From RGIG4576 sp045656705 (lineage in GTDB: Bacteria > Bacteroidota > Bacteroidia > Bacteroidales > Muribaculaceae): a DNA stretch of 64,000 nt. The stretch lies in assembly GCA_045656705.1 (NCBI GenBank), contig JAZORR010000031.1, positions 1 to 64,000 on the forward strand. The letters run 5' to 3'. Of this stretch, positions 45,536 to 54,300 are shown piece by piece. A model generated the notes under the pieces. That model saw only the letters and a program-made list of their open reading frames with translations. It was not told the DNA's origin and ran no database searches. A program made the position numbers and the translations under genes. The stretch's first letter is position 1, and the number at the start of each line of letters is the position of its first letter.

Positions 45536-47548
45536 ATGCAACACAAATATTTTCTCCGTGCCATAGGAGTGATAGTGGCAATTGTATTATATGCAGGTGT
45601 GATTTCGGCCGATGAGGTTGAGACTGCCGATTCTATTGCTACTCGTCACTTGGAAAATGTGACTGTGACTGCTGTGAAATCAGGGGCTAAAGTATCGTCA
45701 TCCACTTCGGTGCAGATGCTTTCGGGTGAGGAACTGCGTAGTTTCGGAGTGCAGAATGCTGGTGATGCAGTAAAGCGTATGGCAGGCTCAAATGTTCGCG
45801 ATTATGGTGGGATAGGGGGCTTGAAAACTGTGTCGGTGCGTAATCTTGGGGCTGCTCACACGGCTGTTAGTTACGATGGTGTGGTAGTGAGCAATTGCCA
45901 GGCTGGGCAAGTGGATGTGGGACGCTTTTCTATGGACAATGTGTCGTCGCTTACGCTTGCAGTAGGACACGATGGTGATATGCTTCAGTCGGCTCGACTA
46001 TACGCTTCGGCTGGAGTGCTGAAGATTGAAACCGAGAAACCAATTTTCCCCCATCAATCACATCGTAGTGAACTCAAGATGACCGGAGGTTCATTTGGTT
46101 ATGTTTCGCCTGCTTTCCGTCATTGGCAGAAGTTGGGCGAGACCACAAGTGTTGTGGCAAGTGCCAATTATCTTCGTGCCGACGGACAATATCCGTTTGT
46201 CATTGAAAATGGAAAATTTACAAGTGAAGAGAAGCGTCAAAATTCCGATATAGAATCCTATCAAGGAGAGGTGAATGTGTTTCACTCGTTCGACGAGAGC
46301 GACGAACTGCGTGCCAAGGCCTATTACTTCAAGTCCGAGCGAGGATTGCCAGGCAGTGTGGTGCTTTACAACAATCATTCCGATGAGCGTCTGTGGGACG
46401 AGAATTTCTTTGCTCAGGCAAGATACAGAAAGCAATTTTCACCAAAGTTCACTTTGCAAGTGCAAGGTAAATACAATTATTCGTGGAATAAATTTGTTGA
46501 CGAGGGAGTGGAATATGTGGGAGGAAAGCAAACCGATACAAATCTCCAACACGAATATTACCTATCGGCATCTCTTTTGTACAAACCTACTTCACACATC
46601 GATTTGGCACTTGCTCAAGATGGAGCAGTAAATAAGTTACACACCAATGGAGTGAATAGTCCCGAACCATTGCGTTACACATCGCTCACGGCATTCAATG
46701 CTCGTTATCGCACCCATCGACTATGCTTCACAGGTACTTTGGTGGCTACTTATATCACCGATAAGGTGAAAACAGGCGTTGAACCCGATGCACGCAAGCA
46801 GCTTTCGCCAGCAGTGTCGGCGTCATACCGATTGATGAGTGATGAGCAGTTGTATGTGCGTGCGATGTATAAGAATACATTCCGTGTGCCCACTTTCACC
46901 GACCTTTACTATTTGCGTGTGGGCAATACCAACCTGAAACCTGAGCGTGCCACCGAATACACTGCTGGACTTACTTGGAGTCGCAATCGAGTGGCAGGAT
47001 TCGACCATATAGCTGTGACTGTGGATGGATATTTCAATAGCGTGAACGACAAAATTATTGCTTTCCCAAGCACCTATGTGTGGAAAATGCAAAATTATGG
47101 TCGTGTAAATATCTACGGACTTGATGCCACATTGAGTGCAGGGGCAAAGGTGGTGGATAAGGTGAAATTAAACCTATCGGCAAACTATTCTTGGCAGAAT
47201 GCTATCGACATCACTAATCCCGACGCAAAAAACTATCGTCATCAGTTGCCTTACACGGCCGAGTATAGTGGCAATGTGAGTGTGATGGCCGAAACTACTT
47301 GGGTAAATGTGGGATATAGCATAGGTGCAGTAGGTAAACGCTATTATCTGGCTCAAAATATCGAGGCAAACGAGATTGACGGATATTGCGAACACACGGC
47401 TACTGTGTGGCGAGAATTTTCGCTTGGTGGTACTTCGTTGCGTTTGCAAGCCGAACTCATCAATCTCACCAATGCCCACTATGAGGTGATAAAATATTAT
47501 CCAATGCCAGGACGCTCTTGGCGTTTGACAGGTGTAATTATATTTTAA
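45536..47548 (+). CDS. btuB: TonB-dependent vitamin B12 receptor, BtuB-like (locus 2)
   Basis: A 670-aa outer-membrane transporter, the same length as the copy at 34566 but clearly diverged in sequence. Signal peptide to about residue 25 (GVISADE), TonB-box-like LENVTVTAVKSG, plug with AVKRMAGSNVRDYGGIGGLKTVSVRNLG, and a barrel ending WRLTGVIIF. The riboswitch upstream and the BtuG-like gene 12 bp downstream assign the substrate as B12 or an analogue. Divergence of the two receptors could reflect preference for different corrinoids, which is inference. Confidence 0.9.
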   Translation: MQHKYFLRAIGVIVAIVLYAGVISADEVETADSIATRHLENVTVTAVKSGAKVSSSTSVQMLSGEELRSFGVQNAGDAVKRMAGSNVRDYGGIGGLKTVSVRNLGAAHTAVSYDGVVVSNCQAGQVDVGRFSMDNVSSLTLAVGHDGDMLQSARLYASAGVLKIETEKPIFPHQSHRSELKMTGGSFGYVSPAFRHWQKLGETTSVVASANYLRADGQYPFVIENGKFTSEEKRQNSDIESYQGEVNVFHSFDESDELRAKAYYFKSERGLPGSVVLYNNHSDERLWDENFFAQARYRKQFSPKFTLQVQGKYNYSWNKFVDEGVEYVGGKQTDTNLQHEYYLSASLLYKPTSHIDLALAQDGAVNKLHTNGVNSPEPLRYTSLTAFNARYRTHRLCFTGTLVATYITDKVKTGVEPDARKQLSPAVSASYRLMSDEQLYVRAMYKNTFRVPTFTDLYYLRVGNTNLKPERATEYTAGLTWSRNRVAGFDHIAVTVDGYFNSVNDKIIAFPSTYVWKMQNYGRVNIYGLDATLSAGAKVVDKVKLNLSANYSWQNAIDITNPDAKNYRHQLPYTAEYSGNVSVMAETTWVNVGYSIGAVGKRYYLAQNIEANEIDGYCEHTATVWREFSLGGTSLRLQAELINLTNAHYEVIKYYPMPGRSWRLTGVIIF

Positions 47549-47560
47549 AAAGATTCGATT

Positions 47561-48664
47561 ATGAACGTGAAAAAATATCTTTGGGCAATATCAGCCTTAG
47601 CTATGAGTGGCATCACTATGGTGTCGTGTGACGAAGTGGACGGACCGGGCACAGCCAATCCCGACGATGTGATAAAGGCTTCTCGTTACGCATTTATTAT
47701 GTACGAAGGTGCGTGGGGTAGTAATAATGCTGGTATTTCTTACCTTCCTCTTGTGGGAAATGGTGAGATGGTGAGCGACATCTTCTCGGTGAAGAATAAT
47801 GCCAAGATGGGCGACCTTGCCAACGATATGATAGAATACGACGACTATGTGTATGTGTTGCTCAACGGTTCGAAGTATGTGGCTCGCCTCAATGAGCGTG
47901 CCGTAGAGAAGGCTCGTTTTACAGTGTCCTCTAACGATGGAACGCCACGATATATGGATGCCGAAGATGGCTATCTGTATGTGACTCATCATGGTGGAAT
48001 GGTGAGCAAACTCAATGCCACTACACTCACTAAGGTGGCTGAGTTTAAAGGTGGCGACAATCTCGAAGGTGTGATCGAAGAAGATGGCAAACTTTATGTG
48101 TCTAATGCCTTCAAGGTGGATGGCTCGGGCAATTATGTCTATAACCAAGAGGTGCTTGTGTTAGATGCTGCCACAATGAAGCAATTGGCCACTATTGCTG
48201 TGGTGGAAAATCCTGATAGAATATACGAAATCAACGACCACATATATGTGATTTCAAAAGGTAATTATGCCGATGTGCCTTCTACCTTGCAAGTAATCGA
48301 TACTAAGGCTATGACAGCCACTCCTATTACCACAGCCGAAAAAATAGCCGAAGGAAATGGTGGATTGATATATGGTGTGCGCTCGTCTTATGATGCTAAT
48401 TGGAATTTGCAAAATGAGTTCTTTACCTATAATCCTCGCACTGGAGTGGTGAGCGAACAATCGTTCTTGGTAGATGCACCAAGCAGTTTCGCCACAGATG
48501 CCATCTATCTGCTCGAAGTGGATGAGGACACAGGCGATATCTATGTGGGAACAAGCGATTATGTGACCACAGGCACAATGTATCGTTTCGGTAGCGATGG
48601 CAAACTCATCTCCACTTTCGATGCTGGTGGTATAAATCCGAAAGCAATGATATTTATTGACTGA
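47561..48664 (+). CDS. btuG: BtuG-like surface B12-binding propeller lipoprotein (DUF5074), locus 2
   Basis: A 367-aa lipoprotein (lipobox MVSCDEV, Cys near residue 23) with a YncE-type seven-bladed propeller. The opening YAFIMYEGAWGSNNAGISY corresponds to the LNEG-x-G-x-N opening of the locus 1 BtuG-like protein. Blades with MIEYDDYVYVLLNGSKYVARL and IYEINDHIYVISKGNY follow. It lies 12 bp after BtuB, as in Bacteroides B12 loci, where BtuG and BtuB form a lid-and-barrel complex. Last gene before the terminator at 48710. Confidence 0.86.
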   Translation: MNVKKYLWAISALAMSGITMVSCDEVDGPGTANPDDVIKASRYAFIMYEGAWGSNNAGISYLPLVGNGEMVSDIFSVKNNAKMGDLANDMIEYDDYVYVLLNGSKYVARLNERAVEKARFTVSSNDGTPRYMDAEDGYLYVTHHGGMVSKLNATTLTKVAEFKGGDNLEGVIEEDGKLYVSNAFKVDGSGNYVYNQEVLVLDAATMKQLATIAVVENPDRIYEINDHIYVISKGNYADVPSTLQVIDTKAMTATPITTAEKIAEGNGGLIYGVRSSYDANWNLQNEFFTYNPRTGVVSEQSFLVDAPSSFATDAIYLLEVDEDTGDIYVGTSDYVTTGTMYRFGSDGKLISTFDAGGINPKAMIFID

Positions 48665-48709
48665 GAAATATTTTAGCAAAAAAGCAAATCATTAGTTATA
48701 ACTCATCGA

Positions 48710-48748
48710 GGGAATGTGGCTGAAAAGTCGCATTCCCTTAGTTTTTTT
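48710..48748 (+). terminator. Terminator of B12 locus 2
   Basis: GGGAATGTGGCT (48710-48721) pairs with AGTCGCATTCCC (48726-48737), followed by TTAG and T7. Same loop design as the locus 1 terminator. Confidence 0.75.
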
Positions 48749-48768
48749 GTAAAAAGTTAACATTTTTT

Positions 48769-48802
48769 CCGCGAGTTAACACTCATTAACTCGCGGGGGG
48801 GG
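48769..48802. promoter_or_regulatory. Perfect 11-bp inverted repeat followed by a G8 tract
   Basis: CCGCGAGTTAA (48769-48779) and TTAACTCGCGG (48786-48796) match exactly around 6 nt. The right arm runs into eight G's (48795-48802). The tract ends 19 nt before the -7 box at 48822, that is, at the -33 position of the next gene. Looks like an operator next to a length-variable tract. Confidence 0.55.
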
Positions 48803-48821
48803 TGGAATGAACATTTTTTCG

Positions 48822-48829
48822 TATATTTG
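48822..48829 (+). promoter_or_regulatory. -7 box of the GLUG surface lipoprotein gene
   Basis: TATATTTG matches the consensus; the -33 position is the G tract rather than TTTG. The leader would be about 110 nt. Confidence 0.5.
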
Positions 48830-48945
48830 TGCCGAATTATATATTGACGTGTAACTACGCCACCATATAATGTGCATAGAATTAATTTTTTAAACAAATA
48901 ATACAATAACTTTTTTATTAACAAATCAAAAACTTGGTTCAAGTT

Positions 48946-51900
48946 ATGAAGAAAACATTATTTTCTTTGTTGAGCGCAGCGGCATTGTTGTGGTCAACAT
49001 CTTGTTCTGACGAAACTATTGCTCCTGAAGTAGGTGGTGAAAGTTTGGTTCAGTTCACAGTAGAACTTAACGACGGCACATCTGCAAGTCGTGCTATCAG
49101 CGATGGTCTTAAGGCAAAAGACCTTTATTATGAAGTGTATACTACTAAAACTGTGAATGATAAGGTAGTATTAGACGAAAATCCTGTTCCTCTTAAGAGC
49201 CACGATGTACTTAAGAAGAATGCTTTCGAAAATGGCGAATATAATTTCAGCCTTGCTCTTGTAAAGGGCCAAACTTACTATGTTGTATTCTGGGCTCAAG
49301 CTCCTGGTGCTTATGTGAAAACTACTGATGAAAGATTGACAGAAATCAATGTGGCTCCAGGCTTTGCTAACGATGAAAGCAAGGACGCCTTTACAGCAGT
49401 TAAAGAAATCAAGGTGAATGGTGCAAGCAGCCACCGTGTAGAACTTACTCGTCCATTCGCACAAATCAACTTCGGTACTCTTCTCACTGATATGCAAGAT
49501 GCAGAAGCTGCTGGTGCTAAATTGGAACAATCAGAAATCAAGGCTACTTATGTGGCTACTAAGTTCAACGCACTTACTCAAGTAGCATCTGACGAAGTAG
49601 AAGAAGCTACTTTCGATCTTGCTGCAATTCCTAATCGTGAAAACGAAGAATTGGTAATAGGTTCAGCTAAATACGAATACCTTGCTACTGCTTATGTATT
49701 GTTCCCTGGTGGTGAAGGCGATAAGGTTACAACTGACCTTACTATGACAGTGCCAACTGGCTTGAACGAACCTGTAGTGCTTTCAGTGCCTGCTGCTCCA
49801 GCACAACGCAACTACCGTACTAACGTAATCGGTAATCTATTGACTAACCAAACTGATTTCACAGTTATCGTAGATCCTAACTACCTTACTCCAGATAACG
49901 TAGAAACAGTATGGGATGGTAAAAGCAAGGAAGTAGTAGCTCCTAAGCAAGATGAACAAACTGGTGAAACAGTTTACGAAGTAAGCAATGGTGCTCAACT
50001 TGCATATCTTGCTGAACTTGTAAATGGTGTTAAATCTCGTTCTGCTTCTGCTCAATCTTACAATATCAAGTTGACAGGTAACATCAACCTTGGCAACAAC
50101 CCTTGGACAGCAATCGGTACTGAAACTAATCGATTTGTTGGTACATTCGATGGTAATGGTTATGTAATCAGCGACCTTAAGATTGTTGAAACTGAAGCTA
50201 AGGAAGGTAAGGCATATCTTGGTTTCTTTGGTTATGCAAAGGATGCAACTATCAAGAATGTTACATTCGAAGATGTAAATATCAATGTTGCTTGTTTGGA
50301 TATCGACCACAGCCAAGGTCACATTGCAGCTGTTGCAGGTTCATTGGAAGGTAAATCTACTATCGAAAATGTAACAGTAAAGGGTGATGTTAAGGTTGAA
50401 GCTACAACTACTGCTAATGGTGCGAGCCGTGTAGCTGTTGTTGCTGGTGGTAACACTTATGGTGATGTGACAATGAAGAACGTACACGTTATTGCTAACG
50501 AAGGTAGCTACCTTAAGGCTAATAACAACGTAGGTGCTCTTGCTGGTCAACTTCAAGGTAAGTCAGTATTTGAAAACTGTTCTTCAAATATCGATGTAAC
50601 TGGTACTAAGTTCTTCGCTGGTGGTATCATCGGTCTTGCTGCTGGTGACCAAGTATTCACTGACTGCCACACAACAGGTAATGTTACAATTACTGCAGGT
50701 CGTGCAGGTCGCGTTCACGACCACTACCGTGTAGGTGGTATCGCTGGTGGTTGGGCTGATGGTGCTAAGAATGTTTGCACACTTACAGGCTGTACTTACA
50801 CTGGTGAACTTTCTGGTACTAATGCCGATGGTTCAGTTGCTGAAGCATTTGACTATGCTGGTTATGTAGGTCGTGGTTACACTTTGAATAATTGTGCAGG
50901 TAGCAAGGTTGTTATCGATGGCGTTGAATATGTTCAAGCATTTAACACAGCTGCTGAAGCTGGTATTTATTATGTAAATGGTGAATTGGTTCTAAACACA
51001 GCTTCCGCTCTGAAGACTTTCGCTGCTAAGGTTAACGCAGGTACAACTTTTGAAGGCGAAACTGTTAAACTTGGTGCTGATATCGACCTAAATAACGCTG
51101 AATGGGCTCCTATCGGTTCTGCTTATAAAGATCATGGTTTTATGGGTAACTTCGATGGTAATGGCAAGACTATTAAGAACTTGAATATTACAAATATTAA
51201 ACCTGATGCTGATGGTTATGTTTATGCTGGTTTGTTTGGTGTAACTGAAGGTACTGAAAGTGCTCACAATTATATTAAGAACCTTACAATCGAAAATGTA
51301 ACTATCGCTACTGAAGGTGATATCGTAGCAGCTGCTATTGCTTATCCTTATTATACTGATATCGAAAATGTTAAGGTTAAAGGTAATGTAAGCATTAAGG
51401 GTGGTCACTATACTGCAGGTGTTTTGGCTTATACAAGAAGATGCGTTAATGCAAAGAATATTGCTATCGATGCTAACGCTGGTTCTAAAATTGAAGGTAA
51501 TCAAACAGTAGGTGGCGTTATTTCAGACATCCAAATGAATGGTGGTTTGAAGGCTAACTACTCTAATTTTGCTGCAAATGATTTGACTATCAAGGCAGCT
51601 AAGTGTGTAGGTGGTATTTCTGGTATCATTTGTAAACAAACTCTTGATGGAGCAACTGTAAAGAATGTAACCATTGTTTGTGAAGATGAAAGAAAGGGTA
51701 TTGTAGCTGGTGCTGATGGTGGCAAAGGTATAGTTACAAATGTTACATACGAAAATGTTACAGGTGCAACTCGCGTAATTGGTGCTACATATGATAAGGC
51801 AAACTACGTTGGTCAAATTGTAGAAGTAGCAGGTGTTAAGGCTGTTGTTTATTCTATTGAAGATGGAGTTAAGGCTGTGTCTGTTGAAGAATTAAACCTT

Positions 51901-52299
51901 AATGGTAAGAATTGGCAAGATGCAATGGATTGGGCAGCAGGTCTTGGCGAAGGTTGGGGTTTAGCTTCAATGGAAGAATTGAATGCTATTTACGATATTC
52001 GCGTAGAATTGAACAATGCATTGAGAGCAAACTCTGCAGAAAATGCACTTTTCTGGGAAGGCGATGAGCTATACATTAAGAACGGTTCGGTTTATTATGC
52101 AAACTATATGTCATCAACTGAAGTTCCTTATGGTGAAGCTGATGCTAATGGTAACGCATATTTTGCTAATAGAGTATTCTACAAGCAGTTTAATGATATA
52201 GGATATTCTGATGTTCTTTACAGTGCATTCGATTGCATCCATAAGTCTGCTCCACTTAAAGACAATTATTTCGCTCGTGGTGTAGTTACTATTAAGTAA
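48946..52299 (+). CDS. Large surface lipoprotein with GLUG-type beta-helix repeats
   Basis: About 1117 aa from ATG 48946 (an upstream TTG at 48934 is less likely). Lipobox STSCSDE with C20. The N-terminal ~300 residues resemble a fimbrillin-like/DUF6562-type beta-sandwich (FTVELNDGTSASRAI...). The middle holds GLUG repeats: FVGTFDGNGYVISDLKI, AYLGFFGYAKDATIKNVTF, FMGNFDGNGKTIKNLNI and related blocks, which form a right-handed beta helix. The last ~120 residues (NWQDAMDWAAGLGEGWGLASMEELNAIY) resemble a DUF1566-like domain. Probably an adhesin or surface binding protein. Codon bias is strong. It is alone, with an unusual promoter region. Confidence 0.78.
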   Translation: MKKTLFSLLSAAALLWSTSCSDETIAPEVGGESLVQFTVELNDGTSASRAISDGLKAKDLYYEVYTTKTVNDKVVLDENPVPLKSHDVLKKNAFENGEYNFSLALVKGQTYYVVFWAQAPGAYVKTTDERLTEINVAPGFANDESKDAFTAVKEIKVNGASSHRVELTRPFAQINFGTLLTDMQDAEAAGAKLEQSEIKATYVATKFNALTQVASDEVEEATFDLAAIPNRENEELVIGSAKYEYLATAYVLFPGGEGDKVTTDLTMTVPTGLNEPVVLSVPAAPAQRNYRTNVIGNLLTNQTDFTVIVDPNYLTPDNVETVWDGKSKEVVAPKQDEQTGETVYEVSNGAQLAYLAELVNGVKSRSASAQSYNIKLTGNINLGNNPWTAIGTETNRFVGTFDGNGYVISDLKIVETEAKEGKAYLGFFGYAKDATIKNVTFEDVNINVACLDIDHSQGHIAAVAGSLEGKSTIENVTVKGDVKVEATTTANGASRVAVVAGGNTYGDVTMKNVHVIANEGSYLKANNNVGALAGQLQGKSVFENCSSNIDVTGTKFFAGGIIGLAAGDQVFTDCHTTGNVTITAGRAGRVHDHYRVGGIAGGWADGAKNVCTLTGCTYTGELSGTNADGSVAEAFDYAGYVGRGYTLNNCAGSKVVIDGVEYVQAFNTAAEAGIYYVNGELVLNTASALKTFAAKVNAGTTFEGETVKLGADIDLNNAEWAPIGSAYKDHGFMGNFDGNGKTIKNLNITNIKPDADGYVYAGLFGVTEGTESAHNYIKNLTIENVTIATEGDIVAAAIAYPYYTDIENVKVKGNVSIKGGHYTAGVLAYTRRCVNAKNIAIDANAGSKIEGNQTVGGVISDIQMNGGLKANYSNFAANDLTIKAAKCVGGISGIICKQTLDGATVKNVTIVCEDERKGIVAGADGGKGIVTNVTYENVTGATRVIGATYDKANYVGQIVEVAGVKAVVYSIEDGVKAVSVEELNLNGKNWQDAMDWAAGLGEGWGLASMEELNAIYDIRVELNNALRANSAENALFWEGDELYIKNGSVYYANYMSSTEVPYGEADANGNAYFANRVFYKQFNDIGYSDVLYSAFDCIHKSAPLKDNYFARGVVTIK

Positions 52300-52435
52300 T
52301 CATTATAACTTTTAGGCATAGTCTTATGTCTGAAAAGTGAGAAAATAGGCTTAGGGGGCTTGGTTGTCCCCTAAGCCACAAAAAAACTCATTGTCGAGAG
52401 ATAAGGAGAAATGTTGTTTAAGAAAAAGTTGTTAT

Positions 52436-52464
52436 GGCTACCTCATGCACGGGTAGCCTTTTTT
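52436..52464 (+). terminator. Terminator after the GLUG lipoprotein gene
   Basis: GGCTACC (52436-52442) pairs with GGTAGCC (52452-52458), followed by T6. Confidence 0.8.
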
Positions 52465-52672
52465 GTGCTTTCTCGTTTTATTGTAATTGGGAATTATCTC
52501 TTCCCCTGCTTTGAACTGCCTAAAACTCCTCATTCCACACTCCTCCCTAAATAAAAGCCCGATAGGGCTTCATCTAAAGTAACCCTGTACTTCAGTGCAG
52601 GGAAAGTCATCACAAAGAAAAGCGTGCCTTTTTGGTACGCCATCTATCACTCCACACTCCTCACTGAATATA

Positions 52673-52728
52673 AATTATGTCTTTATGTATAAAACAAAAA
52701 ATGTTCTTCTGTCCAAACGCACTCGCTG
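52673..52728. repeat. Dispersed repeat A, copy 1
   Basis: About 50 bp, including the exact stretch AACAAAAAATGTTCTTCTG, is nearly identical to 55187-55236. Confidence 0.7.
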
Positions 52729-52747
52729 AAGGCGAGATATAAAACAG

Positions 52748-52775
52748 CCCGGTGCAAGCGAAGCGACACGCCGGG
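52748..52775. repeat. Left outer hairpin of the transposase element
   Basis: CCCGG ... CCGGG with inner GCAAGCGAAGCGACACG. Its reverse complement closely matches the right outer hairpin at 53358-53386. Confidence 0.65.
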
Positions 52776-52798
52776 TAAATGTTCCCCACAAAAAAAGC

Positions 52799-52811
52799 GG
52801 GCTGAAAGCCC
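52799..52811. repeat. Left inner hairpin of the transposase element
   Basis: GGGCTGAAAGCCC; its reverse complement matches 53321-53333 in 11 of 13 positions. Confidence 0.6.
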
Positions 52812-52830
52812 AACATAAAGAAAAAATTAG

Positions 52831-52838
52831 TAACTTTG
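52831..52838 (+). promoter_or_regulatory. -7 box of the transposase pseudogene
   Basis: TAACTTTG. An in-frame TTG at 52836 lies inside the box, so ATG 52854 is the original start. Confidence 0.45.
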
Positions 52839-52853
52839 AGAAAATATATTACT

Positions 52854-53309
52854 ATGGCACAGTCATTATCACAATTATACGTTCATATAGTTTTTCATAT
52901 AAAAACTACTTCTCCTATAATACTCCAAGAAACGAGTAGTGAACTATATGCCTATATAGGTGGTGTTATAAATACATTACAATGTAAACCTATAATGATA
53001 GGTGGGTATGTAGACCATATACATATATTTTGTATCTTATCTTAAAATGTAGCATTGGCTAAACTTGTTGAGGAAATAAAAAGGAATAGTAGCCGATGGA
53101 TAAAAACAAAATCTCCTCATTATCAAAATTTTGCTTGGCAAAATGGTTATGGAGGATTCTCTGTAAGTCCAAGTCATTGTGATAATGTGAAGCATTATAT
53201 AGAGAATCAATTTGTACACCATTCTAAAGTTAAATTTCATGACGAATACACTCAATTATTGAAGAAATATGGGGTTGAATATAATCCTGATTATGTATTT
53301 TCTGATTAA
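52854..53309 (+). pseudogene. IS200/RAYT-like Y1 transposase broken by an in-frame stop
   Basis: The sequence starts MAQSLSQLYVHIVFH and has YVDHIHIFCILS, where HIH is the metal-binding HxH of Y1 (HUH-type) transposases. A TAA at 53043-53045 interrupts the frame; the same frame continues NVALAKLVEEIKRNSSRWIK and later FAWQNGYGGFSVSPSH, which matches the rest of the family, with the catalytic Tyr likely downstream near HYIENQF. One base change (AAA to TAA) would explain it. Full length would be about 151 aa. Two pairs of hairpins flank it in inverted order, so it is best seen as a REP-associated transposase. Confidence 0.85.
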
Positions 53310-53320
53310 CCTTTTATGCT

Positions 53321-53333
53321 GGGCTTACAGCCT
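53321..53333. repeat. Right inner hairpin of the transposase element
   Basis: GGGCTTACAGCCT; inverted counterpart of the hairpin at 52799-52811. Confidence 0.6.
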
Positions 53334-53357
53334 GTAATATGTGGGTGGTGATATGTA

Positions 53358-53386
53358 CCCAGCGTGTCGCTACGCTTTGCGCTGGG
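53358..53386. repeat. Right outer hairpin of the transposase element
   Basis: CCCAGCG (53358-53364) pairs with CGCTGGG (53380-53386). It reads as the reverse complement of the left outer hairpin with a few changes. Confidence 0.65.
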
Positions 53387-53543
53387 CTAATTTATACTTC
53401 GCTTTCAGCGATAATACTTTGTGTATTCGTGTTTTGGGTAAAAAGTTACATTCAGTTGCTATGCTAATTAATACTTTGCTTTCGAAATCTAACATCTAAC
53501 TCCTAACTCCTAACTGAATATTACTCCTAACTTTTTTATGCGG

Positions 53544-53595
53544 TTATCCTTTTTAAGGAAACTTTTGCCTCAATTTCAAATATTTGTTAACTTTG
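53544..53595 (+). promoter_or_regulatory. Promoter of the LRR gene with the shared 19-bp element
   Basis: TTATCCTTTTTAAGGAAAC at 53544-53562. A TTTG at 53564-53567, 20 nt, then TAACTTTG at 53588-53595 fits the usual spacing. The 19-bp element ends 25 nt before the -7 box, compared with 18-19 at the other three sites. Confidence 0.6.
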
Positions 53596-53651
53596 CTTTT
53601 AGTAAGAAAACTCTTAATCAAGACTAAATATATACCTATAATATACCATCT

Positions 53652-54212
53652 ATGGCACAATTTGAAATAAAAGATGGCGTAGCCATCATTCCCGAATCGG
53701 TAAAAGAGATTGAAGATGATGCTTTCGATGGTTGCACCTCGCTTCAGAGCATCACTATCCCCGAGGGGGTAACCGAGATTGGACGTTGTGCTTTCGATGG
53801 TTGCACCTCGTTGCAGAGCATCACTATCCCCGAGTCGGTAACAGAGATTGGATATTATGCTTTCGATGGTTGCACCTCGCTTCAGAGCATCACTATCCCT
53901 GAGGGGGTAACAAAGATTGGAGACTGGGCTTTCGATGGTTGCACCTCGCTTCAGAGCATTGTCATACATAAAGGCGTAAAGAGGATAGAAGGGAATGCAT
54001 TCTCTGGTTGCGAAGCATTAAAGACAATAACATTGCCTGTCGGTGTAAATAAGATTCATGAAAATACGTTCAATAAATGCAATGCATTAACCACAATCTA
54101 TGTACCAGCAAAGAAGACGGATTACTATAAGCAACGTCTCCCTGAGAATTTGCACCATCTTATCGTAGAACTCGAGCCTGAAAAGAAGAAAAAGGCAAAA
54201 AAGGCCGAGTAG
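53652..54212 (+). CDS. BspA-type leucine-rich-repeat protein without signal peptide
   Basis: A 186-aa protein of about six LRR_5 repeats of 23 residues, each of the type AFDGCTSLQSITIPEGVTEIG. Four DNA copies of 69 bp are almost identical and begin at 53721, 53790, 53859 and 53928, so copy number could change by recombination. No signal peptide or lipobox is seen; the end is Lys-rich (EPEKKKKAKKAE). Secreted BspA proteins bind host matrix proteins, but this one appears cytoplasmic, or is exported in another way. Context is accessory. Function unknown. Confidence 0.85.
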   Translation: MAQFEIKDGVAIIPESVKEIEDDAFDGCTSLQSITIPEGVTEIGRCAFDGCTSLQSITIPESVTEIGYYAFDGCTSLQSITIPEGVTKIGDWAFDGCTSLQSIVIHKGVKRIEGNAFSGCEALKTITLPVGVNKIHENTFNKCNALTTIYVPAKKTDYYKQRLPENLHHLIVELEPEKKKKAKKAE

Positions 54213-54300
54213 GCGATTCTTAACCCAAATAAAAAATCCAAATCAATTCACTATACAATAGCTATCAAAATTTAATATTAACAAAAAAGAACTATATATT

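Larger units (their letters stand above)
52300..52853. other. Intergenic region with a terminator and hairpin cluster
   Basis: No gene seen. It holds a GGCTTAGGGG/CCCCTAAGCC hairpin (52348-52377), a terminator (52436-52464), three successive small hairpins (52555-52570, 52583-52602, 52622-52640), a repeat at 52673-52728, and the left hairpins of the transposase element. Confidence 0.6.
53334..53651. other. Intergenic region between the transposase and LRR genes
   Basis: No gene seen. It holds the right outer hairpin, tandem copies of CTCCTAA near 53500-53530, and the promoter of the LRR gene. Confidence 0.6.

Noticed and set aside
52348..52377. GGCTTAGGGG/CCCCTAAGCC hairpin as the main terminator of the GLUG gene
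   Set aside because: The stem is good but is followed by A's rather than T's on the plus strand; the hairpin at 52436 fits better.
53721..53990. Regular 69-bp repeats as a CRISPR array
   Set aside because: The repeats are coding, in frame and without spacers; they encode LRR units.
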